Shown piece by piece: positions 39,445 to 48,167 of a stretch of 64,000 nucleotides of DNA. Numbering within the stretch: position 1 is the stretch's first letter; each line of letters starts with the position of its first letter. The translations under genes were made by a program, and so were the position numbers. The stretch is from Nitratireductor basaltis (GTDB lineage Bacteria > Pseudomonadota > Alphaproteobacteria > Rhizobiales > Rhizobiaceae): contig NZ_JMQM01000002.1 in the NCBI RefSeq assembly GCF_000733725.1, positions 496,001-560,000 on the forward strand, in the 5' to 3' direction. Below the pieces are notes generated by a model. That model made no database searches and was not told the DNA's origin. It saw nothing but the letters and a program-made list of their open reading frames with translations.

Positions 39445-40269
39445 ATGCGATTTCTGTTTCTTGGCGATATGGTCGGCCGTGCCGGCCGCAATGCGGTGTT
39501 CGAGCGGCTGCCAGGCCTGATCTCGGACTTCAATCTCGATTTCGTTGTGGTGAATGGAGAAAACGCTGCTGGCGGTTTCGGCATCACCGAGGAAATCTTC
39601 AACAACACGCTCAATGCCGGCGCTGACGTGGTGACGACGGGCAATCATGTCTGGGACCAGCGCGAGGCCCTGACCTTCGCACCGCGGGAGGAACGGTTTC
39701 TGCGGCCCGCCAATTTCCCAAAGGGGACGCCGGGCCATGGCTCGGGCGTCTTCATGGCGAAGAATGGTGCACGCGTGCTGGTTGCCAACATCATGGGCCG
39801 CGTCTTCATGCATCCCGAACTGGACGATCCGTTCTCAAGCGCGGAAGAAATCCTGTCAGCCTGTCCGCTGGGGGATCAGGTGGATGCGGCAATCATTGAT
39901 TTTCATGCCGAGGCGACCTCGGAGAAAATGTGCATGGGGCATTTTCTTGATGGCCGGGCCAGCGTGGTCGTTGGCACCCATACGCATCAACCGACCGCCG
40001 ATCACCAGATCCTGAACAACGGCACCGCCTATCTGACAGATGCCGGCATGTGCGGCGATTATGACTCGTCGCTGGGCATGGAAAAGGAAGAGCCGCTGCA
40101 CCGTTTTCTGTTCAAGGTGCCGAAGGGGCGGTTCGAGGCTGCGACCGGGCCAGCGACTGTCTGCGGTCTGGCAGTGGAGATTTCCGACCGGACGGGCCTT
40201 GCCGAAAAGGTGGCGCCGCTGCGTCTCGGCGCGCGTCTGGAGGAAACAATACCCGCCTTCTGGCGTTGA
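39445..40269 (+). CDS. YmdB-like metallophosphoesterase (TIGR00282 family)
   Basis: A 274-residue dinuclear-metal phosphodiesterase. Metal ligands are visible in FLGDMVGRAGR (Asp8), NGENAAGG, GNHVWDQ, DFHAEATSEK and GTHTHQPTADHQI. In Bacillus the homologue hydrolyses cyclic nucleotides; the alphaproteobacterial role is not settled. It follows the cyclo-ligase gene by nine bases, a conserved pairing. Confidence 0.88.
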   Translation: MRFLFLGDMVGRAGRNAVFERLPGLISDFNLDFVVVNGENAAGGFGITEEIFNNTLNAGADVVTTGNHVWDQREALTFAPREERFLRPANFPKGTPGHGSGVFMAKNGARVLVANIMGRVFMHPELDDPFSSAEEILSACPLGDQVDAAIIDFHAEATSEKMCMGHFLDGRASVVVGTHTHQPTADHQILNNGTAYLTDAGMCGDYDSSLGMEKEEPLHRFLFKVPKGRFEAATGPATVCGLAVEISDRTGLAEKVAPLRLGARLEETIPAFWR

Positions 40270-40336
40270 CCGCCAGCATCTGCCACCACATAACTGACGC
40301 CATAGTTGAGCGGATTTTCGAGAGGGACTACTGATC

Positions 40337-41101
40337 ATGGAATGGCTTGCCGGGCATTTTGAGTTCGTTTCCAATCCAGAGGCCTGGGTGGCGCTCTTTA
40401 CGCTCGTCGTGCTCGAGATCGTGCTCGGCATCGACAACCTGATCTTCATCTCCATCCTGACGAACAAGCTGCCCAAGGAGCAGCAGAAGAATGCCCGCCG
40501 CCTCGGCATCGGTGCGGCACTGATCCTGCGCCTTGCGCTTCTAGGTACGATTTCGATCATCGTTCAGCTGACTGACCCGGTTTTCGAAGCCTTCGGTCAC
40601 GGCTTCTCATGGCGTGACCTGATCCTGATCGCCGGCGGTCTCTTCCTTGTCTGGAAGGCGACAAAGGAAATCCACCACTCGGTGGACCCTGTCGATCAGA
40701 AGGACACGATGATGGGCAAGGTGAACATGACACTGGGTGCGGCGATCTTCCAGATCCTGCTGCTCGATCTCGTCTTCTCCATCGATTCCATCATCACCGC
40801 CGTCGGTATGACCGATGAAATCGCGATCATGTTCATCGCCGTTATTTCCGCCGTGACCGTGATGCTGCTGGCCGCTGAGCCGCTGTCGCGCTTCATCGAC
40901 AAGAACCCGACCGTCGTGATGCTGGCGCTGGGCTTCCTGCTGATGATCGGTATGACGCTCATTGCCGATGGCTTCGGCTTCCACGTGCCGAAGGGCTATA
41001 TCTACGCAGCAATGGGCTTCTCGGCTCTCGTGGAAGGGCTCAACATGCTGGCACGGCGCAAGCGTGAGCGGGATGCGAAAAGCCAGTCGACGCTGCACTA
41101 G
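40337..41101 (+). CDS. TerC family integral membrane protein
   Basis: A 254-residue protein with about seven transmembrane segments. The acidic motifs [16 protein letters not shown] in the first helix and [17 protein letters not shown] in the fifth are the family's metal-binding elements. TerC/Alx proteins are linked to manganese export and metal loading of exported proteins; the name tellurite resistance is historical. A polar C-terminus ([11 protein letters not shown]) is cytoplasmic. Confidence 0.9.
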   Translation: MEWLAGHFEFVSNPEAWVALFTLVVLEIVLGIDNLIFISILTNKLPKEQQKNARRLGIGAALILRLALLGTISIIVQLTDPVFEAFGHGFSWRDLILIAGGLFLVWKATKEIHHSVDPVDQKDTMMGKVNMTLGAAIFQILLLDLVFSIDSIITAVGMTDEIAIMFIAVISAVTVMLLAAEPLSRFIDKNPTVVMLALGFLLMIGMTLIADGFGFHVPKGYIYAAMGFSALVEGLNMLARRKRERDAKSQSTLH

Positions 41102-41110
41102 AGCTCACGC

Positions 41111-41914
41111 TCAAACCCCGGCGAGGATGACAATGGTCGGTCGCCGGGGCAGGCTTGAAAGCGAGACCTCGAGGCTGTTGCTTTCGCGGAAGTCCAGATC
41201 GAATGCCTCGCCCATGCGGCCGGTGAATGCCGACATGGGTGTGCGATGCCGGTGCATGGGCAGGATGATCGAGGACGAGAGCCGGCGCGTTATCTCACTC
41301 ATTCCGTCCAGAGCCAGTGTCATGCCGCCATCTACCGGTACCATCACGATGTCGAGGCGGCCGATCTCGGCATAATGCGTGTCCGTCAGGCGATGGTGCA
41401 GGTGTCCCAGATGGCCGATGCACAGGCCGGCGACTTCAAAGATGAAGATCGAATTGGCATCTTCCTCGAAGACGCCGTAGCGGGAAATGTCCGTCGTGAC
41501 GTTCCGGATATACACATCATCCACCAGCAGCGAATGCGAAATCCCGCCGCCTTCCTCGTTCCAGCCAGGGAGAATATGGGCGATCTCGGGAGATGGAGAG
41601 CGGGTGAAATGCGTTGTGTGGGCCTTGTTCATCGTGACAACGTCCGGCGTCGGAGATGCACCATATGCGCCGGAAAAGTCGGTCGCTATGCGTATGCCCG
41701 CCGGCGTGTCGATGAGATAGGTCGAGTGCCCCGCATAGGTAATACGAACCGTATCGCCCGCTGCTGCTTCGACAAGTGGGGCAGAGACATAGACTATATC
41801 GGGCAGAGCTTGGGCCACCGCCATACAGGTGCTGGGGCGCTGCATCTGTGCCCAGGTGGGCGAGGCCAAAAGGAATATGAAGCTTGTGAATGCGAACAGT
41901 CTGGCGACGAGCAT
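41111..41914 (-). CDS. Exported metallo-beta-lactamase-fold hydrolase
   Basis: The 267-residue protein has a Sec signal peptide (cleavage near ASPTWA-Q, residue 22). The UlaG/YtkL-type MBL fold shows AGHSTYLIDTPAGIRIATDFSG, a metal His in THFTRSP and LGHLHHRLTDTHY, VPVDGGMTLALDGM and a late HRHRTPMS. The first metal motif is altered from the usual HxHxDH, TKAHTTHFTRSP-like here, so activity is uncertain. Divergent from yebC. Confidence 0.72.
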   Translation of the reverse strand: MLVARLFAFTSFIFLLASPTWAQMQRPSTCMAVAQALPDIVYVSAPLVEAAAGDTVRITYAGHSTYLIDTPAGIRIATDFSGAYGASPTPDVVTMNKAHTTHFTRSPSPEIAHILPGWNEEGGGISHSLLVDDVYIRNVTTDISRYGVFEEDANSIFIFEVAGLCIGHLGHLHHRLTDTHYAEIGRLDIVMVPVDGGMTLALDGMSEITRRLSSSIILPMHRHRTPMSAFTGRMGEAFDLDFRESNSLEVSLSSLPRRPTIVILAGV

Positions 41915-42099
41915 GGGGCGTCCTCCCTGTTGCGGTGCGCCATCCTAGAGCGAAGTGCAGTGGATGCGAAGCAGGTTGTGGTTGATGTTGCGCAAATGTG
42001 AAGAGCGCCGGAATGGCCGTGCTGCTGGACGTTGCGCCTCAATTTCACTATAAGGCGCGGCAATCTGAACATGCAGAATAAGCCCGGAGAAGGAGCCCC

Positions 42100-42849
42100 A
42101 TGGCCGGCCATTCCCAATTTAAGAACATCATGCACCGCAAGGGTCGTCAGGACGCAGTGCGCTCCAAGATGTTCTCCAAGCTCGCTCGCGAAATCACGGT
42201 TGCTGCCAAGGCCGGCTTGCCTGACCCTGCGATGAATCCGCGCCTGCGTCTGGCCATTCAGAACGCCAAGGCGCAGTCCATGCCAAAGGACAATATCGAG
42301 CGCGCCATCAAGAAGGCATCCGGTTCGGATTCGGAAAACTATGATGAGGTACGCTACGAGGGATACGGTCCCGGGGGCGTGGCCGTCATCGTCGAGGCGT
42401 TGACCGACAACCGCAATCGCTCGGCCTCCAATATCCGCGCTGCCTTCACCAAATCGGGCGGTTCACTTGGCGAGACGGGGTCCGTCGCCTTCATGTTCGA
42501 TCGCGTCGGAGAGATCATCTATCCTGCTTCTGCAGGCGATGCCGAGAAGGTCATGGAAGCGGCCATCGAGGCTGGCGCACAAGACGTGCAGTCGGATGAG
42601 AACGGCCATGTCATCATCTGCACATTCGAGGATATTGGCGACGTTACCACTGCCCTTGAGGAAAGCCTGGGCGAGGCGGAATCGGTCAAGGCCATCTGGA
42701 AGCCGCAGACGGGTACACCCGTTGACGAGGAGCGCGCGCAGTCGATCCTCAAGCTCATTGCGACCCTCGAAGATGATGATGACGTGCAGAACGTCTATGC
42801 GAATTTCGAGGTCGACGACGAGACAATGGCCAAGCTCAGCGCGGCCTGA
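42100..42849 (+). CDS. yebC: YebC/PmpR family regulator or translation factor
   Basis: A 249-residue protein beginning [23 protein letters not shown], with [50 protein letters not shown] and GSVAFMFDR, all diagnostic for YebC. Members act as DNA-binding regulators, and recent work links some to ribosome rescue at proline runs. In many alphaproteobacteria yebC adjoins ruvC; here ruvC is about 18 kb away. Confidence 0.95.
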   Translation: MAGHSQFKNIMHRKGRQDAVRSKMFSKLAREITVAAKAGLPDPAMNPRLRLAIQNAKAQSMPKDNIERAIKKASGSDSENYDEVRYEGYGPGGVAVIVEALTDNRNRSASNIRAAFTKSGGSLGETGSVAFMFDRVGEIIYPASAGDAEKVMEAAIEAGAQDVQSDENGHVIICTFEDIGDVTTALEESLGEAESVKAIWKPQTGTPVDEERAQSILKLIATLEDDDDVQNVYANFEVDDETMAKLSAA

Positions 42850-42866
42850 TTTCGGGAGCGCCGGTG

Positions 42867-43196
42867 ATGAGTGCAGACATGTCTTCCCCGGCGCACCGCA
42901 TCACGATTACCTATTGCACGCAATGCCAGTGGCTTTTGCGCGCGGCTTGGATGGCGCAGGAACTTCTGTCCACCTTCTCGACAGAGCTTTGCGCAAGCGA
43001 GGTCTGCCTGCGCCCACGCAGCGGCGGGATTTTCCAAATCGAGGTCGATGGCGAACTGGTTTGGGATCGCAAACGTGACGGCGGCTTTCCTGACATCAAG
43101 ACGCTGAAGCAGATCGTACGGGATCATCTCGATCCCGAACGTGATCTTGGGCATATAGATTCCGCTTCCACTCGCCACAGCGACGACACGCCCTAG
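42867..43196 (+). CDS. SelT/SelW/SelH (Rdx) family protein with CxxC
   Basis: A 109-residue thioredoxin-like protein. The redox site is CTQC in ITITYCTQCQWLLRAAWMAQELL (split here, residues about 17-20), followed by the GGIFQIEVDGELVWDRKRDGGFPD segment typical of the Rdx family. All residues are standard, with Cys in place of selenocysteine. Function is likely thiol redox, partner unknown. The ATG at 42867 follows a GGGAG. Confidence 0.87.
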   Translation: MSADMSSPAHRITITYCTQCQWLLRAAWMAQELLSTFSTELCASEVCLRPRSGGIFQIEVDGELVWDRKRDGGFPDIKTLKQIVRDHLDPERDLGHIDSASTRHSDDTP

Positions 43197-43264
43197 TTTT
43201 CATCACGATTCTGTCGCTGCCGGGATGGACACTTGCCAGCCAGGCAGCAATATGACGGAATGAT

Positions 43265-43287
43265 ACACGCATAGCGTGTGTTTGTTT
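43265..43287 (+). terminator. Probable rho-independent terminator after the Rdx gene
   Basis: Perfect stem ACACGC-ATA-GCGTGT followed by GTTTGTTT on the plus strand, 69 bases past the Rdx stop and before the symporter gene. The loop is short and the T-run is interrupted by G. Confidence 0.5.
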
Positions 43288-43348
43288 GGAGGGCAGGTGC
43301 CCGTATACGCGCCTGACAATGCTGCTATTGAAGCGGGAAGGGACATTG

Positions 43349-44773
43349 ATGTCTGCCATTATAGATTTCCTGAATAACATTCTTTGGGGCTACATCCTCG
43401 TTTATGGTCTGCTGGGGGTGGGCCTCTATTTCACCTTCAGGCTGAAACTGATCCAGATCCTGCATTTCGGGGAAATGTTCCGCGTCATCCGCTCGTCGCG
43501 GAGTGAGGACAAGGCGGGTATCTCGCCCTTTCAGGCGCTGACTGTCAGTCTTGCCTCACGCGTGGGTACGGGCAATCTCACCGGTGTTGCTGTCGCCCTC
43601 AGTCTCGGCGGACCGGGTGCGATCTTCTGGATGTGGATGGTGGCGCTGGTCGGCATGGCCACGGCCTATTCGGAGAGCACACTGGCGCAGCTCTACAAGG
43701 TGAAGAACCAGAATGGCCGCTATCGTGGCGGGCCTGCCTTCTATATCGCGCGTGGGCTTCGCGCGCCCTGGGCGGGCGCCTTGTTCTCGGTCTTCCTGAT
43801 CCTCGCATTCGGCCTGATCTTCAATGCGGTGCAGGCGAACTCGATCGCAGATGCCATGGAGGGCGCTTTCGGTGTTCCGAAAATCGGCGTTGGCGTGGTG
43901 ATCGCAATTCTCGCGGGGATCGTGATTTTCGGTGGCATCCGCCAGATTGCCCGCGTGGCCGAGGTTCTCGTACCGTTCATGGCGATCCTCTATCTGCTTC
44001 TGGCGGTCTATATCCTGATTACCAATATTGGCCAGGTGCCCGGCGTATTGGCCGACATCGTCGGCAGCGCATTCGGTCTGCGGGAAGCTGCAGGCGGAGC
44101 GACCGGCGGAGTCATGGCCGCGCTGCTCAATGGCGTGAAGCGCGGCCTGTTCTCCAACGAGGCGGGCATGGGTTCGGCACCCAATATCGCTGCGGTTGCC
44201 ACGCCAGAGCCGCACCACCCATCCTCGCAAGGCTTTGTGCAGGCGCTGGGCGTGTTCATTGACACGATCCTTGTGTGTACGGCGACAGCGGTGATGATCC
44301 TGCTGTCGGGCGCTCTCGTGCCAGGAAACGGTGTTGAAGGTGTACAGCTGACGCAGGATGCGCTTGCCACCCATATCGGGGGAGCAGGGGTCTATTTCAT
44401 CGCCATCGCGATCTTCTTCTTCGCCTTCACCTCGATCATCGGCAACTATTCTTATGCGGAGAATGCGATGACATTCCTCGGAATGGGCAGCGGTCTGCCG
44501 ATCGTACTGATGCGCGTGGCCGTGCTTTTGATGGTGCTGTGGGGTGCCTATGAGAGCGTCGCTACGGTCTTCAATGCGGCCGATGCATCCATGGGTCTTA
44601 TGGCGACGATCAACCTGATCGCTATCGTTCTGCTCTCGGGAACAGTGGTGAAGCTGACACAGGACTATCTCAAGCAGCGCAAGGCGGGCGAACTCCCCGT
44701 CTTCCATGCTGCCGATTATCCAGAACTTGCCGGCAAGATCGATCATACGATCTGGCATGAAAAGAACGGCTAG
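43349..44773 (+). CDS. Sodium:alanine (AGCS) symporter
   Basis: A 474-residue transporter with about ten or eleven hydrophobic segments. The AGCS signatures include SLASRVGTGNLTGVAVAL in an early helix, GPGAIFWMWMVALVGMATAYSES (split), KRGLFSNEAGMGSAPNIAA and ENAMTFLGMG. It imports alanine or glycine with Na+. The ATG at 43349 has GGGAAGGGA six bases upstream; the in-frame extension upstream is not family-like. Confidence 0.93.
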   Translation: MSAIIDFLNNILWGYILVYGLLGVGLYFTFRLKLIQILHFGEMFRVIRSSRSEDKAGISPFQALTVSLASRVGTGNLTGVAVALSLGGPGAIFWMWMVALVGMATAYSESTLAQLYKVKNQNGRYRGGPAFYIARGLRAPWAGALFSVFLILAFGLIFNAVQANSIADAMEGAFGVPKIGVGVVIAILAGIVIFGGIRQIARVAEVLVPFMAILYLLLAVYILITNIGQVPGVLADIVGSAFGLREAAGGATGGVMAALLNGVKRGLFSNEAGMGSAPNIAAVATPEPHHPSSQGFVQALGVFIDTILVCTATAVMILLSGALVPGNGVEGVQLTQDALATHIGGAGVYFIAIAIFFFAFTSIIGNYSYAENAMTFLGMGSGLPIVLMRVAVLLMVLWGAYESVATVFNAADASMGLMATINLIAIVLLSGTVVKLTQDYLKQRKAGELPVFHAADYPELAGKIDHTIWHEKNG

Positions 44774-44829
44774 CAGCAACAGTCTCAAGCCCCTGCGGGG
44801 GCTGGAACCCGAGCCTTACAAAAAAGAAA

Positions 44830-44858
44830 AAGCCCGGCGCGATGGCCGGGCTTTTTGC
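44830..44858. terminator. Bidirectional rho-independent terminator between the symporter gene and rpmE
   Basis: Stem AAGCCCGGC / GCCGGGCTT with a six-base loop, T-run on the plus strand and A-run before it (T-run on the minus strand). A second stem AGCCCC-TGCG-GGGGCT lies at 44789-44804. The two convergent genes share it. Confidence 0.9.
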
Positions 44859-44877
44859 TTTGAACTTTCGAAGCGGC

Positions 44878-45099
44878 TTAGATGCCGAGACCTTCGTAGC
44901 GCTTCTTGAAGCGCGACACGCGGCCACCGCGGTCGATCAGGGTCTGGTTGCCACCGGTCCATGCGGGATGCGTGGAGGAGTCGATGTCGAGCTGAAGGGT
45001 GTCGCCTTCCTTGCCCCAAGTGGAGCGGGTCTCGTACTCGGTGCCGTCCGTCATGACGACCTTGATGGTGTGATAGTCGGGATGGATATCGGCTTTCAT
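44878..45099 (-). CDS. rpmE: 50S ribosomal protein L31
   Basis: The 73-residue protein [20 protein letters not shown] matches alphaproteobacterial L31. It has no cysteines, so it is the zinc-free (C-minus) type. It ends [11 protein letters not shown]. Divergent from the ABC exporter gene. Confidence 0.95.
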   Translation of the reverse strand: MKADIHPDYHTIKVVMTDGTEYETRSTWGKEGDTLQLDIDSSTHPAWTGGNQTLIDRGGRVSRFKKRYEGLGI

Positions 45100-45299
45100 C
45101 GCTCGGTCCTAAAATTCCTGTTGGTCACTTCGCGCCGGCTGCCGATGCGGCAAAGTCGCCCACGCTCAAAAACTTGAAGCCGCGGCCAATGAGGGCTACG
45201 GCTTGCCTGAGGTTGGCGTGCCTATACATCACGCGCAGTTCAGACACAAGGGGGCTTGGGCAGTTGGTGCTGCTTCAGCCTTCAGGCGGGCAGGGCATA

Positions 45300-47105
45300 A
45301 TGCAGGTTGACGAGAAGAATGAAGGCAGATCGCGGCGCTCGCTGGGACCGTTGCGCCGGCTTGTGCCTTATGTCATGCGTTATCCCGGCCTGCTGGTGGG
45401 AGCGTGCATCTTTCTGCTGATGGCCGCGGGTGCCACGCTGACATTGCCGCTGGCCGTGAGGCGGATGATCGACCACGGATTCACCGAATCCGACAGTGCC
45501 TTCATCGCCAGCTATTTCTCCATGCTGATCGTGGTGGCGGCAGTGCTCGCCGTTGCTTCCGCCGGGCGCTACCTCTTTGTCATCACGCTTGGCGAACGTG
45601 TCGTTGCAGATCTGCGCGAGGACGTGTTCGCACATGTCATGAAGCTGTCGCCGGGCTTTTTCGATCGCGAGCAATCCGGTGAGATCGTTTCGCGATTGAC
45701 TGCCGATGCCACCCAGATCAAATCCGCCGTGGGGGCATCCGCCTCGGTTGCCTTGCGCAACACGCTCATGGGGGCAGGCTCCGTGGCGATGATGGTGCTT
45801 ACCAGTCCCAAGCTTTCACTTCTGGTGGTGGTGGCGATACCGTTCATCGTGCTTCCGCTCATGGCGTTCGGGCGCTCCGTTCGCCGCCGCTCCCGCATCG
45901 CACAGGACACGCTCGCCGAGGCTACGGCTTTCGCAGGAGAGCAGATTGGTGCAGTACGGGTGGTGCAGGCATTCACGGGTGAGAAACGCGCTGCAGGACG
46001 ATTTTCCACCGCCGTCGAGGCGGCCTATCAAGCAGCACGCAAATCCATCCTCGCGCGATCCGTCCTGACCTTCTTTGCAATCTTCACCACTTTCACCTCT
46101 GTCGTGGCAGTGCTTTGGGTCGGTTCTCATGCTGTCCTCTCGGGCGAGATGAGCGGCGGGACGCTCGGTCAGTTCCTGCTTTATGCGGTGCTTGCCGCCG
46201 GCGCCCTGGGCGCCTTGTCGGAAGTCTGGGGTGAGCTTTCGCAGGCCGCCGGTGCGGCTGAACGCATGGGTGAGTTGCTGGATGAGAAACCTTCTGTCGC
46301 AGCTCCCCTGAAACCGGAGGTGCTGCCCTCGCCGACGCGCGGCGAAATCAACTTCGAAAATGTCGGTTTTGCGTATCCATCACGGAAAGGAACTGCCGCG
46401 CTTCACGGGTTGAACCTTTCGGTGAAACCCGGGGAAACCGTGGCGATCGTCGGTCCATCTGGAGCAGGTAAGAGCACGCTGTTCGGCTTGCTCCTGCGCT
46501 ACTATGATGTCACTGCAGGAAAGATCACGGTAGACGATGTCGATATCCGGACGGTTGATCCCGAAGCTCTGCGCGAGCGTCTGGCGATCGTCCCTCAGGA
46601 TGTGACGGTGTTTTCCGGCAGCGCAGCAGACAATATCGCCTTCGGAAAACCCGATGCGACAGCAGCTGAAATCGAAGCGGCAGCGAAGGCGGCACTTGCG
46701 GACGAATTCGTCAGCGCGCTGGAGCAGGGATACGAAACACCCGTCGGCGAACGCGGAGTGACGCTTTCAGGCGGTCAACGCCAGCGTCTGGCCATTGCGC
46801 GGGCGCTTTTGAGAGATGCTCCGATCCTGCTGCTTGATGAAGCCACGTCCGCGCTCGACGCCCATAGCGAGGCGCTCGTCCAGAAGGCGCTGGAACGGCT
46901 GATGGAAGGGCGCACGACCCTGGTCATTGCGCACCGGCTGGCGACGATTCTCAAGGCGGACCGCATCCTCGTCATGGAGGAAGGTCGGATCGTGGAAGAA
47001 GGCACGCATGAGGAACTGGTCGCGCGCGGAGGCGCTTATGCGCGTCTCGCCAGCCTCCAGTTCGATTCCGGGTCGAACGCGTTCAAGAGTTCGGCCGCGG
47101 TGTGA
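45300..47105 (+). CDS. ABC exporter half-transporter (MsbA/ABCB-like)
   Basis: A 601-residue fusion of a six-helix membrane domain (about 20-320) and an ATPase domain (about 345-590). The ATPase part shows Walker A GPSGAGKST, Q-loop IVPQDVTVF, signature LSGGQRQRLAIARAL, Walker B ILLLDEATSALD and the H-loop IAHRLAT. It should work as a homodimer exporting a lipid, peptide or drug; the substrate is not shown. The ATG at 45300 gives the usual length; an in-frame extension of 42 codons is rejected. Confidence 0.9.
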   Translation: MQVDEKNEGRSRRSLGPLRRLVPYVMRYPGLLVGACIFLLMAAGATLTLPLAVRRMIDHGFTESDSAFIASYFSMLIVVAAVLAVASAGRYLFVITLGERVVADLREDVFAHVMKLSPGFFDREQSGEIVSRLTADATQIKSAVGASASVALRNTLMGAGSVAMMVLTSPKLSLLVVVAIPFIVLPLMAFGRSVRRRSRIAQDTLAEATAFAGEQIGAVRVVQAFTGEKRAAGRFSTAVEAAYQAARKSILARSVLTFFAIFTTFTSVVAVLWVGSHAVLSGEMSGGTLGQFLLYAVLAAGALGALSEVWGELSQAAGAAERMGELLDEKPSVAAPLKPEVLPSPTRGEINFENVGFAYPSRKGTAALHGLNLSVKPGETVAIVGPSGAGKSTLFGLLLRYYDVTAGKITVDDVDIRTVDPEALRERLAIVPQDVTVFSGSAADNIAFGKPDATAAEIEAAAKAALADEFVSALEQGYETPVGERGVTLSGGQRQRLAIARALLRDAPILLLDEATSALDAHSEALVQKALERLMEGRTTLVIAHRLATILKADRILVMEEGRIVEEGTHEELVARGGAYARLASLQFDSGSNAFKSSAAV

Positions 47106-47309
47106 ACGGCACGACGCCGGTTTGCTGCGGCCTGCTTGCATGAATGAAGTCCGAGGCCACCGGACTGCCCTCCATGCGCTTGGCTTAATGCTAGCCATCT
47201 GTAGCCGCGTGGTCGTGCTGTGGCCGGAGCTGCGGCCACCAGCGGCATTCATCCATGCTTCCTCGCAGTTTTTCCGGCTGAATTTCCTCGTTTCCCATCT
47301 TCAAAGTTG

Positions 47310-47343
47310 AGCATCCCGAGCATCGCCTTCGGGTGGATGCTTT
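47310..47343 (+). terminator. Weak terminator-like hairpin upstream of zinT
   Basis: Arms AGCATCC (47310-47316) and GGATGCT (47335-47341), extended by an inner CGA/TTCG pairing, followed by TTT. It is 205 bases past the ABC exporter stop, in a 338-base gap with no credible ORF. Confidence 0.35.
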
Positions 47344-47406
47344 GGGCGTACGGGTTGCAATCAGTTGTTGCAAATCCTCTCGGGCCCGGATAGACGGAAT
47401 ATGTAA

Positions 47407-47421
47407 TGTAATAGCATAACA
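47407..47421 (+). promoter_or_regulatory. Zur-like operator upstream of zinT
   Basis: TGTAATAGCATAACA is an imperfect palindrome that matches the general Zur pattern TGTTATANTATAACA at most positions, within an AT-rich 25-base stretch. It lies 22 bases before the zinT start, where it would overlap the promoter. The match and the zinc function of the target agree; the binding itself is inferred. Confidence 0.7.
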
Positions 47422-47443
47422 AATCCACCCAAGGATATTCTGC

Positions 47444-48112
47444 ATGAAAAACATCATCAAGATTGCTGCTGTTACCGCCAGCCTGTTTGTTGCAGCCGGT
47501 ACGGTCCAGGCTGATGGCAAAAAGGAAAGCCACTCGGAAAAGCATGCCCACTCGCACTCGCATTCCACCGAGGCAGAAACGAAAATTTACCAAGGCTATT
47601 TCGAGGACGGCCAGGTGCAGGAACGGACCCTGGCAGACTGGGAGGGCGAGTGGCAGTCGGTTTTCCCATATCTGCAGGATGGGACGCTGGACCCGGTTTT
47701 CGCCCACAAGGCTGAAAATGGTGACAAGAGTGCTGAGGAGTACAAGGCCTATTATCGGAAAGGATACGAGACCGACGTCGACCGGATCGAGATCAAGGGC
47801 GACCACGTGACCTTCTCGAAGTCCGGAGCTTCCTTCTCTGGTACCTATGCTGGCGATGGCTACGAGATACTGACCTATGAGAAGGGCAATCGCGGGGTCC
47901 GCTTCATCTTCAAGAAGACGGAAGGCGACGATTCAGCACCCGACTACATCCAGTTCAGCGACCATATCATCGCGCCGAAGAAGGCAGACCACTATCACCT
48001 GTATTGGGGCGATGACCGCGCGGAACTCCTGAAGGAGCTGAGCAATTGGCCGACCTATTACCCGGCCGCGCTGACGGGCGAGCAGATCGTGAAAGAAATG
48101 ACTGCGCACTGA
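47444..48112 (+). CDS. zinT: Periplasmic zinc-binding protein ZinT (YodA)
   Basis: A 222-residue exported protein that helps the ZnuABC importer in zinc shortage. Signal peptide MKNIIKIAAVTASLFVAAGTVQA, then a His-rich HSEKHAHSHSHS stretch (about 31-42) and the calycin-like ZinT domain with ADWEGEWQSVFPYLQDG, GTYAGDGYEILTYEKGNRGVRF (split) and DHYHLYWG, whose histidines bind zinc. AAGGA lies eight bases before the ATG. A Zur-like operator precedes it. Confidence 0.95.
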   Translation: MKNIIKIAAVTASLFVAAGTVQADGKKESHSEKHAHSHSHSTEAETKIYQGYFEDGQVQERTLADWEGEWQSVFPYLQDGTLDPVFAHKAENGDKSAEEYKAYYRKGYETDVDRIEIKGDHVTFSKSGASFSGTYAGDGYEILTYEKGNRGVRFIFKKTEGDDSAPDYIQFSDHIIAPKKADHYHLYWGDDRAELLKELSNWPTYYPAALTGEQIVKEMTAH

Positions 48113-48131
48113 GCCGTTGGGAGAGTCTGGA

Positions 48132-48156
48132 GCGTCACCGGCGGGACCGGTGACGC
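48132..48156. terminator. Perfect 10-base hairpin between convergent zinT and M32 genes
   Basis: Stem GCGTCACCGG / CCGGTGACGC with loop CGGGA, 19 bases past the zinT stop and 11 bases before the end of the opposing gene. No T-run on either side, so its role in ending both transcripts is inferred. Confidence 0.5.
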
Positions 48157-48167
48157 GGATCTCAGTT

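Noticed and set aside
34234-41101. Tellurite-resistance locus (TerB-like and TerC)
   Set aside because: The two genes are 6 kb apart with unrelated neighbours, and no terA/D/E/Z genes are present.
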